Shown in pieces: positions 1-12,223 of a stretch of DNA of 64,000 nucleotides. Positions within the stretch are counted from its first letter, which is position 1; each line of letters starts with the position of its first letter. The stretch is from assembly GCA_964017185.1 (NCBI GenBank), contig OZ024883.1, positions 44,694,395 through 44,758,394 on the forward strand. Direction: 5' to 3'. Under the pieces are notes generated by a model that did not search any database, was not told where the DNA came from, and saw only the letters and a list, made by a program, of their open reading frames with translations. The translations under genes were made by a program, and so were the position numbers. This stretch comes from Rugalucina vietnamica. Lineage: Eukaryota; Mollusca; Bivalvia; Lucinida; Lucinidae.

Positions 1-547
1 CTTGGAAATTCTGAAATTCCAAAAGGGGAGATTGTTTTCAAAAAGTAAGGAGATCCTCCAAAAGAAAAGAAATATCACATGCTGTCTATCAATAACGCAA
101 CAAAGAGAAATGAGTAAATAAGAAGTATGTTATGGTTTGGGTAAAAGCTTTCATGCTTTCAGAATTTTAGTGTTCATGAATTTCTGTAAACTTATGATTC
201 TTTTAATGTTGTGAATAGTAAAACACTATCATTGTCACTATAAAGACCTTTGAAGGAAATTATAATTTAAGCACTTAAATTTTTATATTTCAGAGCCTGT
301 TGTTATTATGTTCAGAATCAGTATTTTATGCTATGTGTATACAATCTACCTCAAGTTATAATCTTCTCATTATGGTGAAATGATATGTTGAAAATTTGAG
401 TGTGACACATCATACCGTTCTTCAGCTTTATAATCATCACAAGTCTTAGCCAAAAGCTAGCAAAGTTTGGGTTTTATCATACTAACCTATCAGATTTGGA
501 CACTTAAACAAGAATTTAAAGGTCTCTCCTCTATCTTTTATGGCAGT

Positions 548-1256
548 AAATCTTAAAGTGTTTTGGCACCCTTTTTTACTATGTACTTCAAATTAAAGAG
601 CTTTCAAAACCATGATTTTTGATATAAAGTTGATGAAAATCGGCTGGGAAATAAGAAAGTTATGGGCAATTTAACGAGCAAAAAATGATTTTATGGGCGC
701 CGCCATTTTGTTATTCGGTTAGTTTTCATATTTTTATCAAAATCAAAATAACCACTGAACCCAATTATAATAAATACTTTTCCAAGCATTGGGGTCAGCT
801 AGTTATACATTCTGGAGAAAGATTTTTCAAAATCGCCTGAGAAATAGAGCAATAAGAGCAATTTGAAAATATTCAAAATGGCCACCAGGAGTCTACTTTT
901 GGTAATGCATGGAGTCTAAATTAAAACTGAAAAAATCAAATTAAATGATTATTCCTGCATATTTTCATATCAAACTTTGATAGCTGTTTGTTTCTAGCAA
1001 CAGGCAATATTGTTAATCGAATTGGCACACATTCTATGTTAAAGGAAGCATTTAATTTTGATTTTATACTAATTTTTTAACCTCAACTAGAAAACAAAAT
1101 GGCGGCCGTCCATATTTCATACTTAATTATCCATAACTTTCTTATTAGACCACCGAATTGCATCAAATTTATATCAAAATGCTTGGTTTTGAAAGCTCTT
1201 GAATTTGCAGTACATATCAGTTTAGGGTACCAAAACACTTTAAATTCTTAGGAACA
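548..1256. mobile_element. Palindromic MITE-like element with ~165-bp arms
   Basis: Arms 548-720 and 1093-1256 are inverted copies: AAAGTGTTTTGG, AGAGCTTTCAAAACCA, AATAAGAAAGTTATGG and CGCCATTTTG all occur in both. Divergence is around 20%. The spacer has no gene. Exact ends were not fixed. Confidence 0.65.
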
Positions 1257-1659
1257 GATTTGAATGCACACAAACAACTTACAGAGCAGAACTTAAATAT
1301 GCCTTTGCCTTTAATGTCAAAGACCACAATTTATTACTTCTTTGAAATTGTACCACCACTAATGAAACAGCAGTATTTTTTTTCACTTGCTACACATTCC
1401 TGTCTCAGTCCAGAATGATCACAATTAGTATTCCATTCCATTTTTCTTTCTCTATATATACACAAAGGTTTAATTAAGGTTAGTATGTGATCCAGGGTGT
1501 TTGTAAAAAATGTTTTTGATTATTATATACAAAAAGTTAAAATCATTAAGGTCATTTACAGCATTAACTAATACTAAAAAGTCACTACACTTGATAGGAA
1601 TATTAATTCCTACAGACTGAATTCAAATTGAATTACATGCAGTCAGGCAGCTCCACTTA

Positions 1660-1830
1660 TATCACATCTTGTTCTATACAGAGACTTTTATTCAATCTTT
1701 TAGTTTCTTGTGTATCCAAAATCCAAAAATATAGGATTTTATAGGTATTTTGAAAAAATATAGGATAATATAGGTTTTTATAGGTAAACCTCAAAAATAT
1801 AGGATAATATAGGGTTTTATAGGTTACCGG
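1660..1830. repeat. Tandem TATAGGATTTTATAGG repeat
   Basis: Four or more imperfect copies of ATATAGGAT(AA)TATAGG with a TTTTATAGGT phase at 1730-1826. AT-rich, no coding content; the 80-codon frame on the - strand is a by-product. Confidence 0.6.
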
Positions 1831-1994
1831 GCGCCCTGGACTTTGGATACGTGTCGCATCAGACGTGTTGAGTGCGATTATTTCAAATAACCATGGCACC
1901 CTGGCATTGTTTGGCCTCCTTAAGCGGTCAACTTGGAAGTATACTTTTTAAATCCAGTTTTGCGTCCTTTATAAGAATATTTCATTCATCTTGA

Positions 1995-2064
1995 CACACA
2001 CACACACTTACACACACACGCACACTTACACACACACTTACACACACACACACACACACACACA
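1995..2064. repeat. (CA)n microsatellite, interrupted
   Basis: About 35 CA dinucleotides interrupted by TTACA and CG steps. Confidence 0.95.
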
Positions 2065-2116
2065 CTTGAATTGGAAATTTATAGATTGAATAGAGGTATA
2101 GAAGAGAAAATGGCCA

Positions 2117-2350
2117 CCTTAAAGACACACGGCGTTGATTCACTATATCAACATTTGCACAAAATGTTGAAACCGTAGAATCAACATTAGGACACACATT
2201 GTTGAAATAATGTTAAAATAATGTTGATTCGGTCAACCTTTAAACATTGCTGAATCAATTCGATTCACTGAATCAACATCGATTCTACAACACTGTTTCA
2301 AAGTTGATTGAATCAACATTGGTTCGAAATTGTTTCAACTTTGTGTGTCT
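2117..2350. repeat. Clustered TTGATTCAACATTG-type repeat
   Basis: At least ten imperfect copies of (G)TTGATTCAACA / TGTTGAATCAA in both orientations, with irregular spacing. The stretch can form many alternative short stems. No gene. Confidence 0.6.
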
Positions 2351-2689
2351 GCTGTGTTGTTTCCACTCAAACACAGTATAACTTTATGAGAGTGATATAG
2401 TGGTCAGGGTTTGAAACTCTTGATCCTTGGTTAATCTTATTTTAAAGGCGCTGATAGTCATCGACCTTAACCACGTTCGAGTGATCTAGTGGGAAGTGAA
2501 TGAAATGACCCTTCAAGGGGCTCCTCAATCAAACGCTCCGCCATTTATGCTCAAATCTAGAAAAAGAAGTGATAAATTACTGGTGGATTAAGCCCATGTC
2601 TCTCCTCACTTTTCAATGTGGTTTTAAACATGTATTCGAAGGTGGCCGGGTTGGGATATGGGCACTCACCCATTGGGGGCTAAAAAAAT

Positions 2690-2890
2690 AGATGGGCTGC
2701 TTGTACGTCCAGGCAAAGCTTATACACTACTGACCGACCATCTGATTACTGGTTAACCCCTCTGGTCTGAGCTTACCCAAAACATGGTTCAAGTCATACC
2801 ATCCATACGTATAAGCCTTTTTGGCTTAGTTGGATGGTTATATTTCAAGCACTTGTAGGATGTCATGACATCTGTGGACTTGGACGTAAA
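2690..2890. repeat. Dispersed repeat, copy A
   Basis: Shares CATCTGATTACTGGTTAAC, AAGCCTTTTTGGCTTAGT-like and AGGATGTCATGACATC blocks with the inverted copy at 52970-53140. Diverged; ends not resolved. Confidence 0.5.
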
Positions 2891-3800
2891 GCATCAATTC
2901 CAACAATCAAACACACATGTATTTGTTCCGTTGGTATAAAAATTAAATTCCATCAAAGAAGCACATCGGCAAACAAATAAAGCACAGGTTATGCCATGGT
3001 GTTTCTAGGGCGAAGACTCAACCGAGCGAATGCGTGAAGACACCTGATGCCTAACAACGCCACTGGACATTGGAGCATAAGGAAACCAACAATCAGTTTG
3101 AACCCTGGTATGCCAAGGCAAAGACCGCAAAGTTCAGTTCCGGCCCATGCCATACTGAATTTATAATCAAAATGAGGGGTATGCATATGATTAAAGCTAG
3201 AAACAATGCGCTATTCGTAAACAATTCCCCGTCTCATGGCGCTTATACATGTACGTGTACTGAGTCGCGTAGTGTTCGATTTGAATATTTAATATTGCTT
3301 TGTAGTAGCCATACATGTATCAGTTAAGTTTTGTGGAATATAATCAAATGTTCTCAATTTTTTTTTTTTTTTTTTCAAATTTCTATATAGTCAAAAGTTC
3401 AATCAGCTTTTTGTTTATCGACTGGCCATCTTGAGTAAAAAAAAAAAAAAAAAAAAAAAAATGGCATATAAAATTTTTTAAAGACAGTCGTTTCACTTTA
3501 TTTCCTTTCCAAGTAATGTTTTCTTTATGCAATTTATGTTAGTAGCGATGCAAATTAAACCATATACTGAGCTATTGCATAACAAAGAAGTGTTTTAGCA
3601 GACCCGTATCATAAAATGACGATCTACCGTCTGGGTCGTTCCGTATCGGCCATCTGTAATTTCACTTATCATATGACATTCGCCCGTCTGTACTTTGGCG
3701 TATTGTTTTTGTTGCCAAGCGACAGAATAAAACGATAAATACACTGTAAAAGTTGATTATAAATGATCCTTCAGATGGAGATTGAAAAAATATAAGCCTG
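2890..3800. other. Non-coding stretch with homopolymer runs
   Basis: Poly(T) at 3359-3375 and poly(A) at 3437-3461. Two overlapping open frames of 65 and 85 codons on opposite strands have no recognisable motif and no splice context. Nothing else seen. Confidence 0.6.
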
Positions 3801-3807
3801 AATAAGA

Positions 3808-4655
3808 TTATACCATGAGAAGTTTAGGTATTCTGTGCAAAATACAGCAAAATAACTTACCCGCCAAAACGAACGCTCTGATATAAACATCTGGAATTTG
3901 ACGTACCAGTTGGAATTTGACGAGCCGTATGTATGGTGTGTACATGCCAAGTTTCATTGAAATAGATTCTGCAGTTCCAGAGAAGATTTTTGAAGGTTTT
4001 TTACTTTGTATGGGCATGGCAGTCATCTTGGTCATGTGACCTGAATTATTTATAAACACATTGGTTCCCTCTTCCTATAGATGCTTCCTATAAAATTTGA
4101 CTTTGATTGGCCAAGCAGTTTCAGAGAAGAAGACCTTTGAATATTATGGTTATACACATGTATATTGCTCCGGGGTGGGGCAGACCAACCCCTGGGGTCC
4201 AATTTTTTTCAGAATCTTAAATATTCAGACAATTTGCCTGTTTCCTGCAAGTTTTTTTTATTAAATGACAATTTTGCAATTTTATCCATTCAAATGCATG
4301 GGTGACCTATCTTGACCTTGCCATAAAAAGGTCAAGGTAATCACAGGGTCATCATTTATAAACACATTGTAGTACTTTAGGCCCTGTTGCTACATGCAAA
4401 GTTTCGTCCACCGGTTCCTGAGCTGGAGATTTTTTACCATACATGGGCATGGCAGCCATCTTGGCCATGTGACCTGGATAATTTATAATCACATTGGTTC
4501 CCCCTTTAAATAGATGCTTCCTATAAAATTTGGCTCTGATTGGCCAAGGGGTTTTAAAGAAGATCTTTGAAAATGGTGGACGACAACAACAACGATAACG
4601 ACAATAACGACGACGGACGGACGCCATTTGGCTGCCTAAGCTCACCTGTTGAGCT
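3808..4655. repeat. Diverged relatives of the ~470-bp CATCTTGGTCATGTGACCT repeat
   Basis: Two degraded units (around 3950-4140 and 4380-4600) carry CATCTTGG(T/C)CATGTGACCT, AATTTGGCTCTGATTGGCC and GAAGATCTTTGAAA, then a (GACGGACG)-rich tail and AGCTCACCTGTTGAGCTAAA at 4634-4654. Same family as 9130-10585. Confidence 0.65.
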
Positions 4656-5046
4656 AAAAATGTCTGATGCAAATCTACATGATTGAACATCATCAGACCC
4701 ACATGATTGATCATATGTAGGGTCGATCATCATGACATTGTAACATTTTTCCACGCAACCATCTGACCTTGCTGCATAATAGGTTAAGATCATCCAGCGT
4801 CATGATTTATACAAAACTCTACAGCTTTCAACAGTCCTCATATAATCTGTTATTATTTTGTTATGTATATATGTACTTCCTATAATAAAACAGTGTTTAA
4901 ACCAATAGTCCTCATTGCTTAGCAGTTAGCACACCAAGTTTTAAGATCATAGTATACTTGGATTTTTTTCAATGTGCAGGGCAGGGCTTAGCTAAGCCCA
5001 GCCTTGGATGATAGACAATGTATAATTGAAGTAAAGGTGACTATGC

Positions 5047-6662
5047 TTGTTGTCTTTGTGCTATACCTGTGTTTCACCTGAACGAGGACATCATCTCAGA
5101 AGGTTGCATCCCAATCGACTGGCAGGAGAGTTACATTGTCAACTTGTACAAGGGCAAAGGAGATGCTCTGAACAGGGGTAACTACAGGGGCTTGAAGCTG
5201 ATTGAACAGACGATGAAAGTATTGGAGCGTGTAGTAGAAGGACTCATCCGGCAAAGAGTTGAGATTGATGAGATGCAGTGTGGGTTTATGTCAGGTCGTG
5301 GCACTACAGATGCGATTTTCATTGTCCGTCAACTACAAGAGAAGCACTTAGCTGCTAACAAGCTGCTCTACATGGCCTTCGTTGATCTGGAAAAAGCATT
5401 CGATCGGGTCCCACGGGATGTCATCTGGTGGGCAATGCGAAAACTAGGAATCGACGAGTGGCTAGTGTGCCTTGTCCAGTCCATGTATAAAGACGTGAGA
5501 AGTAGGGTAAGAGTTGGCAGTGGATACAGTGAGGAGTTTGGTGTCAAAGTAGGTGTTCATCAGGGCTCTGTCCTAAGCCCGCTTCTCTTCATCATTGTGT
5601 TAGAGGCTTTATCCAGGGAGTTCCGAACAGGCTGCCCTTGGGAGCTGTTGTATGCAGATGACTTGATGATTAGTGCTGAGTCCATGGAGGAACTACTGGT
5701 AAAGCTGAAGACATGGAAAGCAGAGATGGAGAGGAAAGGCCTTCGAGTGAACATGGGGAAGACAAAGATCATGGTCTCTGGCCCCAATCTGGACCTTCTG
5801 AAAAAATCTGGAAAGGATCCCTGTGGCGTCTGTCAGACAGGTGTAGGAAGAAATGCTATCTTTTGTGGTGGCTGCTTGTCCTGGATCCACAAGAAATGCA
5901 GTGGAATCAAAGGCCCCTTGCGCCCTGATCCTGATTTCAGATGTGCTCGCTGCCTAGGAAAGGCACGTCCAATAGATGGAAGACTAGTGAAGGAGGTTCA
6001 GGTTGATGACGAAACAGTTGAGGCTGTTCCAGAGTTCTGTTATCTGGGAGACATGCTTTCTGCTGGTGGTGGTTGTGAACTGGCTGCAATAACACGTTGC
6101 AAATCCGCTTGGGGCAAGTTCCGACAGCTACTCCCCCTACTCACCAACCGCAATCTGCCACTTTTGACCAGAGGTCGAGTTTATTCAACTTGTGTGAGAA
6201 GTGTAATGCTGCATGCGGCAGAAACATGGGCGATGACTGTGGCTACACTTAACCGCCTACGGCGCAATGACCGTGCGATGATCCGCTGGATCTGTAATGT
6301 CAAGGCGAATGATGAAGTAAGCTCAGACTCCCTTCTCTCAAAGCTTGGACTTCAGGATATAGATGTGGTGCTTCGCTCCAGCAGAATGAGATGGTATGGA
6401 CATGTAGAGCGCAGCAAAGGCTGGATTGCTCAAGTACGCAAGCTGAACATAGTTGCACAGAAAAGATCTGGCAAGCCAAGGAAATCATGGGATGAAGTGT
6501 TGTTAGACGACAGAAAAAAGCTAGGAATGGATACTGCTGATCCTCAGAATCGCTCAGAGTGGAGAGGTCATCTAAGAAGGAGACTTGTCAAACAAGTCCA
6601 ACCCTCAGTAGAGGACAACGGACTATAAAACGGATATGATGATGATGATGATGATGATGTGT
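5047..6662 (+). mobile_element. 5'-truncated LINE with open RT frame and PHD-like finger
   Basis: The open frame at 5069-6628 (519 codons; first codon GTG, so really a 5' truncation) encodes the C-terminal part of a non-LTR reverse transcriptase: NYRGLKLIEQTMK near 38-50, FVDLEKAFDRVP at 104-115, HQGSVLSPLLF at 164-174, catalytic YADD at 195-198. Next comes a C4HC3 cysteine pattern (C252, C255, C266, C269, H274, C277, C292, C295) like a PHD finger, then the RMRWYGHVER tail domain. The endonuclease and RT fingers are missing. The 3' end is a (GAT)n tail at 6638-6660, as in RTE-like elements. The unbroken frame suggests recent insertion. Clade assignment (RTE/RTEX-like) is uncertain. Confidence 0.85.
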
Positions 6663-6879
6663 ATGGTAGACACACAAAAACATAAACATTTTGTTTCTAA
6701 AATATAACCATACAGCTACACTCAAATATTTCTATCAAGTTAGCAAATGCGTCTATTTTTGTCAACAACTCTTTGCTTTACTGATGGTACATGACCGCAG
6801 TAGAAGGTCAATAAAGTACCATTCGAAAAAATAAAGCGATTCGGAGAACCAGCTGATTTTACTTATTTTTCCTACAAGG

Positions 6880-7160
6880 CCAATTCGGTCAAATTAGCAG
6901 CAAATTTGCTGCATCAAAAGCAGTCAAGTTAGCAGCAATTGTTCTGCAGCAAAATCGGTCATGTTACATGTAGCAACAATTTTGCTACAGCAAAAGCAGT
7001 CAAGTTAATGGCAATTTTGCTTGCAGTGTTAGAATTCAATTTGCTTCAGCAAAATAGTCAAGTTAGCGGCAATTTTGCTGCAGCGAAAAACAGTCAAGTA
7101 AGCAGCTATTTTGCTACAGCGAAAAACAGTCAAGTAAGCAACAATATCGCTTGCAGCGAA
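6880..7160 (+). repeat. ~36-bp tandem array with internal GCAGCAATTTTGCTGC palindromes
   Basis: Seven or eight imperfect units, each CAGTCAAGTTAGCAGCAA-TTTTGCTGCAGCAAAA-like. Each unit is itself near-palindromic. Inverted relatives lie at 7785-7815 and 7862-7905 (TTTGCTGCAGCTAACTTGACC), so the array may be the end of a ~1 kb foldback element. Confidence 0.65.
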
Positions 7161-8320
7161 CATTTTTGTCGCAGATTGATTTGGCTAGGTGATAGCGCAT
7201 AAGAAAATGACATTTAATGCCACAATCACATCTTTTCGACGTCACCTACGAAAAAAGTTCCATGAAGTGGAAATGTTTGTCGCCGTTTTTTATTATCTTA
7301 TTCTTATTTCTTCTTTTTCGTTTGGCTGTGATCGCTATGTAGAAAATGGTGATAAATGCTGCAACAGAACTTTTCTAGACCACATATTACCAACGTTATG
7401 GAAAATGTTGCCGATTTTTACAGTTTCGTCTGGCTGTGAGTGCTATAGAAAACGAATACTTATGCCTCAAACAAGACTTTTCTATCCCACCCATAACATA
7501 GCTTAAGGACAAAAGTTCCCTGCCAACAGTAAAAGTGTCCATAGACTGCAGGGTAATAGGTGGGATATAAAACATAAAACGTCTGTTTGTGATGACATTC
7601 ATCATCGTTTCTTATAGACGTTGCGTCAGAAGTTGCCGTCATAGCGCTCATAGACAGACTTAAACGAAAAGGAGAGACCAAATTGTGCCATAGTTCACCT
7701 TAGTGATTTGCTTATCAGTGTAAGCTTCAAGAAAGACGATGATACTCTGGAGCCTTGTCTGTATGAACAATAGACAATAGGTGGCAAAAAGTTTTGCTGC
7801 AGCTAACTTGACCGTTTATTTTTTTTATTTTTATTTTTATATTTTTTTTTATTTTCATTTTCTTTGCTGCTGCTGCAACAGATTAGCTGCTAACTTGACT
7901 GAGCTGTCAGTAACACTTTACAGATCTGTACTGTGACTTCCAGTAAGAATTTATTGCACTTTTTTCTGCTGCTTCCATTAGTAAATTAGTAATTTAAAGT
8001 AAGCCTGCATCATTTGATATTTAATTGTGTCAGAATTAAAGTTTTAAACTTGAAAGGAAAAACAGAGAGTCATACAACAAGAATGTTTACCAGGCATTTA
8101 CTAAGGGAATTTTCAATATGGTCATACATAAATACAGTCATGTAGTACAGAATATTTTTCTGTGACAGTATGTGTTTACCCATCATTTCTAGTGCATGAG
8201 GTTAAATTTTGACACTGATTGGTTCAACAATAACAAGTAAGTCAAAGTAACAAGTCAAAGAGAGAACTACCTATTTTTAAATGTAATGGTCAACTTTGTC
8301 ATTGTCAATCAAAAATTGAC
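7160..8320. other. Non-coding; weak internal repeats
   Basis: A 105-codon + frame at 7189-7506 contains a hydrophobic stretch and CDRYVENGDKCC, but no downstream exon or homology supports it. TGGCTGTGA(T/G)(C/T)GCTAT...GAAAA recurs at 7324 and 7431, so the frame overlaps a diverged DNA repeat. AT-rich run at 7816-7862. Otherwise nothing. Confidence 0.5.
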
Positions 8321-8929
8321 AGGCTCCGCCCTGCACATTGAAAAAAATCAGACTATACTTTGGCTTATAGGGGCATGATGGCCATCTTAGTTATGTGACC
8401 TGGACCTTTTAAATAAATCTGGCTAACATCTAGATTTTAACTAAACATTATAATAGTAAATGACACATTTTTAATCTAAGTTGACCTATAAACCTTGATC
8501 TCTAGCCCTGATCCCTGGCATGGCATGGCCCGGGGTTTGATGATATCAAACGAAGGCTATAACCTATATGGTAGAAATATGAATGCTCTCTAAATTTAAT
8601 GCCAATTTTCTGGTCAATACCACTAATCAAACCAAAACAAACAAACAAACAAACAAAAAATACAAACTAACAAACCAAAAGACCATTGGTCCTGTAAATG
8701 AGCTCTCATCTGAGATCTTGAATACCTCATGTTGTCATTAATGTATGGACTGAGTGAAATAAACTTTAACTCGTCTTTGTTAACCAATGTTTCAGTAACA
8801 CATATAACTGAGCAAATTCTATAAGAACAAATGCTAGAATTCTGAAACAGTTGAGAATCTAGAGATATGACCTTTATTTTGGGGGGCATTTTGAAAACTC
8901 CATAGACCTATCTTCAGTATTAAAATACC

Positions 8930-10585
8930 AGAGGACCATTGGTCCTGAGAACGCTCACCTGAAGCCTGATCTTGGAGTATTAAGTCATAATGAAATGACC
9001 TTGACCTTGAATACTCACACACCTTTATTGACTTCATAAGTTGTCTGCATCTGCAAAGTTTCAGGTCTCAGGCTGCAATAGTTTCCAAACCCAGTGATTT
9101 CTGAGAAAACCATAATTTTAATTTTGATATTTAAATGACCTTGGGCCAAGGTCAAGACATGACCTTGGCCTTCATTAATTACTTACCTTCATTGACTCCA
9201 TTAGTTGTCTGCATCTAGCAACTTTCAGGTCTCAGGCTGCAACAGTTTGTTTTCGCCTTTTCCCATGTGAAAGCCTAGGTTTCCAAAATTGACCTTGCAG
9301 TAAAATAGGTCAAGGTCATCATAGGGTCATTATTTCAACAAACTATGATAGGCTGATCCCAAATGCTACATACCAAGTTTCATGAAAATTGGTTCTGGAG
9401 AAGAAGATTTTTGAAAGGTTTTTACCATATATGGGCGTGGCGGCCATCTTGGTCATGTGACCTGGATTTCGCGATCAAACTTTTGTCTCCCCTACCCATG
9501 GATGCTCCACATAAAATTTCACTTTGATTTGCCAAGCAGTTTCAGAGAAGAAGATCTTTGAAAAGTGTGTATGGACAACAGACTGGCCAAGTTCAAGAGA
9601 TGACCTTGACCTATATTAATCACATACCTTCATCTACTCCATTAGTTGTTTGCATCTACCACTTTTCAGGCCTCAGGCTGCAATAGTTTTCAAAAAATCC
9701 ATAGTTTTCACTTCTTCCTATGTAAAAGCCTATGTTTCCAAATTTGACCTTGCCGTAAAATAGGTCAAGGTCATCCAAGGGTCATCATTTTATCAAACTA
9801 TGATGGGCTGAGGGCCTTGATGCTACATACAAAGTTTAGTGGAAATCTGCCCACCGGTTCTGGAGAAGAAGATTTTTGAGTGGTTTTTACCATATATGGG
9901 CGTGGCGGCCATCTTGGTCATGTGACCTGGATTTCGCGATCAAACTTTCGTCTCCCCTACCCGTGGATGCTCCACATAAAATTTCACTTTGATTGGCCGC
10001 GCAGTTTCAGAGAAGAAGATCTTTGAAAAGTGTGTAGGGACAACAGACTGGCCAAGGTCAAGAGATGACCTTGACCTATATTAATCACATACCTTCATCT
10101 ACTCCATAAGTTGTTTGCATCTACCACTTTTCAGGCCTCAGGCTGCAATAGTTTTCAAAAAATCCATAGTTTTCACTTTTTCGCATATAAAAGCCTATGT
10201 TTCCAAATTTGACCTTGCCGTAAAATAGGTCAAGGTCATCCAAGGGTCATCATTTTATCAAACTATGATAAGCTGAAGTCCCCGATGCTACATACCAAGT
10301 TTCGTGGAAATCCGCCCACCGGTTCTGGGGAAGAAGATTTTTGAAGGGTTTTTACCATATATGGGCGTGGCGGCCATCTTGGTCATGTGACCTTTATTTT
10401 GCAATCAAACTTGAAATGCCACTACCCAAGGAGGCTCCACATAAAATTTCAACTAGATCGGCCTAGTGGTTTCAGAGAAGAAGATCTTTGAAATTGTGGA
10501 CGACGGACGACGGACGGACGGACGGACGCCGGATCATGGCCATCCTATAAGCTCACCTTGTGAGCCTTCGGCTCAGGTGAGCTAA
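8930..10585 (+). repeat. Three tandem ~470-bp units with terminal hairpin
   Basis: GGCCAAGGTCAAGA(C/G)ATGACCTTG recurs at 9133, 9577 and 10051, and TATGGGCGTGGCGGCCATC recurs at 9431, 9896 and 10361. The last unit ends in (GACG)n at 10501-10528 and a strong hairpin AGCTCACCTTGTGAGCC / GGCTCAGGTGAGCT at 10552-10581. A shared 3' hairpin here and at 4634-4654 suggests a defined mobile-element end, type unknown. Confidence 0.7.
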
Positions 10586-10599
10586 TAATAAGCCATGCC

Positions 10600-10745
10600 A
10601 TAGAATGTTATTGGCTACATTCGGGGTTCTCCCAATGGTAAAATCTGCAAATCTACCAATGGTACTGGTGGTACCATTTTTACCAATGGTAACCAGAAAA
10701 CCCTGAACGTTTTTCTGCTGCCAGTGGTACCATTGGTAGATCACA
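10600..10745. repeat. TACCAATGGTA palindrome cluster, left
   Basis: Repeated CCAATGGTA / TACCATTGGTA words in both orientations, e.g. TCTACCAATGGTACTGG and GGTACCATTGGTAGATC. Partner cluster at 10985-11095. Confidence 0.6.
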
Positions 10746-10984
10746 TGGTGGAATTTTTATCATACTGATCAATGCACCTCACTTGTTTTTGTCTTTCTTA
10801 TTTACTTCATGTACATTTGTATATTGTGTTATTTATATCATTTACATTTGCATGTATGACAAAAGTATTGCTTATTTACGAAATTCATGATATATTTTTA
10901 TGCTCGCCATATTGAATCATGTGACTTTTCCCGCGTTGGTAGAATTACCCACGCTGTATTCTGTCTGCATCATTTCCTGCCGTA

Positions 10985-11095
10985 TGTTGGTAACATTGGT
11001 ACCATTGGTACCAATGGCATTGCCAATGGTACCATTGGTAAAACCTTGAATGGAATCTGTCTACCAATGGTACCATTTTTACCATTTTGCACATT
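10985..11095. repeat. TACCAATGGTA palindrome cluster, right
   Basis: GGTACCATTGGTACCAATGG and related words, roughly inverted relative to the left cluster. The two may bound one ~500-bp element. Confidence 0.6.
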
Positions 11096-11469
11096 GTGTT
11101 GCGTATTACACAAACATGCACATACCAGCCAAAACAGAAGTCCTGAACATACCTTTATTGTTCTTGTGTTTTTACTTTTATCCTGTTTAAGCAGAATATC
11201 ACTATCACTTTCGTTTCTTTTAATCCTATTTTGCAACTTATGTTTTAAATACATGAAATCAAAATCTGAGGCCAAATCTATTTGACATTAAAATCAGTAT
11301 AAATTTATTGAAGCTGTATCAGAAAATTATAAAATGTTTATGCAGATAAACTCTGTCCGATAAATCATTCACTGATAATATTATACAATCACTCAGTATG
11401 CTCATGTTCCTGATCTTTAAGGTCTTGATCTAGATCAGAGTTTCATTTATAATTGTAACATCACGATAA

Positions 11470-11690
11470 CATGTCCTTGTAATGTATACCTACCTCCTCA
11501 AAACACACTTTTATATAGTAAAACTGGGGTTTACAGAGGTATACCTATTTTTCTTATTTTTGATCCAAATCATAGATTGCATTGTGGGTACTTGTTAGAA
11601 CAACATGTACATCGTTCTAACCTGTACCCACAATCTATGTTTTGAGCAAAAATATTAAAAATATTGAAATTTTTCCAGTAATTTTTTTTA
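11470..11690 (+). repeat. GATTGTGGGTAC hairpin MITE, copy 1
   Basis: About 220 bases: GTATACCT ... TATATAGTAAAACTGGGGTTTACAG block, then a central hairpin with GATTGCATTGTGGGTAC and GTACCCACAATCTATG arms, then AAAATATTAAAAATATTGAAA. It lies directly beside the 11723 element. Confidence 0.65.
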
Positions 11691-12223
11691 TTTGTATAAC
11701 CAAAAAAATTTCCATATATCATCACGGCTACCAAACAGTTAAATGCGTAACAGCCGGTTAAGAATAGACATCCGATTCACGTCCTTCTGATTTTGCGTGT
11801 GAGGTGCAACAAAATGTAAACAAAACATACACTACTCGGATCGATCGATAATTATTTAGTAGTACAGAAAGGTATCAAAAATCTAAGAATGCTATTTTGT
11901 CATTTATTTATCATTGTTAGACAGCACCAAAACAGTTTGCAACATTACTTGATGTTTTTGGGGGTTATTTGTTCCCTACTTCGAAACATGTGTTTCAACA
12001 CGGTCAAGAACGGCAAAATACAACTAAAAATTGGACAATTTGCTGTTAAATATCATGTATTTGTGATTGTTCCGCGACAAATTTGTAGTTATATATTAAA
12101 TAAATTACAACTGATGTCTGCCACAGTATTCACTTTTCTTAGGGTTCAACATTTATTTTTCGAAGGGAAGAAAAAAATGGTTAAGCATTTAATCATTAAA
12201 ATAAGAAGGATTTATTTCATTTG

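Larger units (their letters stand above)
4949..8362. repeat. 35-bp inverted repeats flanking LINE A region
   Basis: 4949-4990 and 8322-8362 are inverted copies centred on TTTTTTTCAATGTGCAGGGC. They could be the ends of a 3.4 kb composite or two independent copies of one short repeat; no target duplication was identified. Confidence 0.35.

Noticed and set aside
1982-2197. 71-codon Cys/Val-rich frame
   Set aside because: Translation of the (CA)n microsatellite.
7189-7506. 105-codon frame with a signal-like start and CDRYVENGDKCC
   Set aside because: Looks a little like a cysteine-rich receptor repeat, but no second exon, no splice context and it overlaps a DNA repeat.
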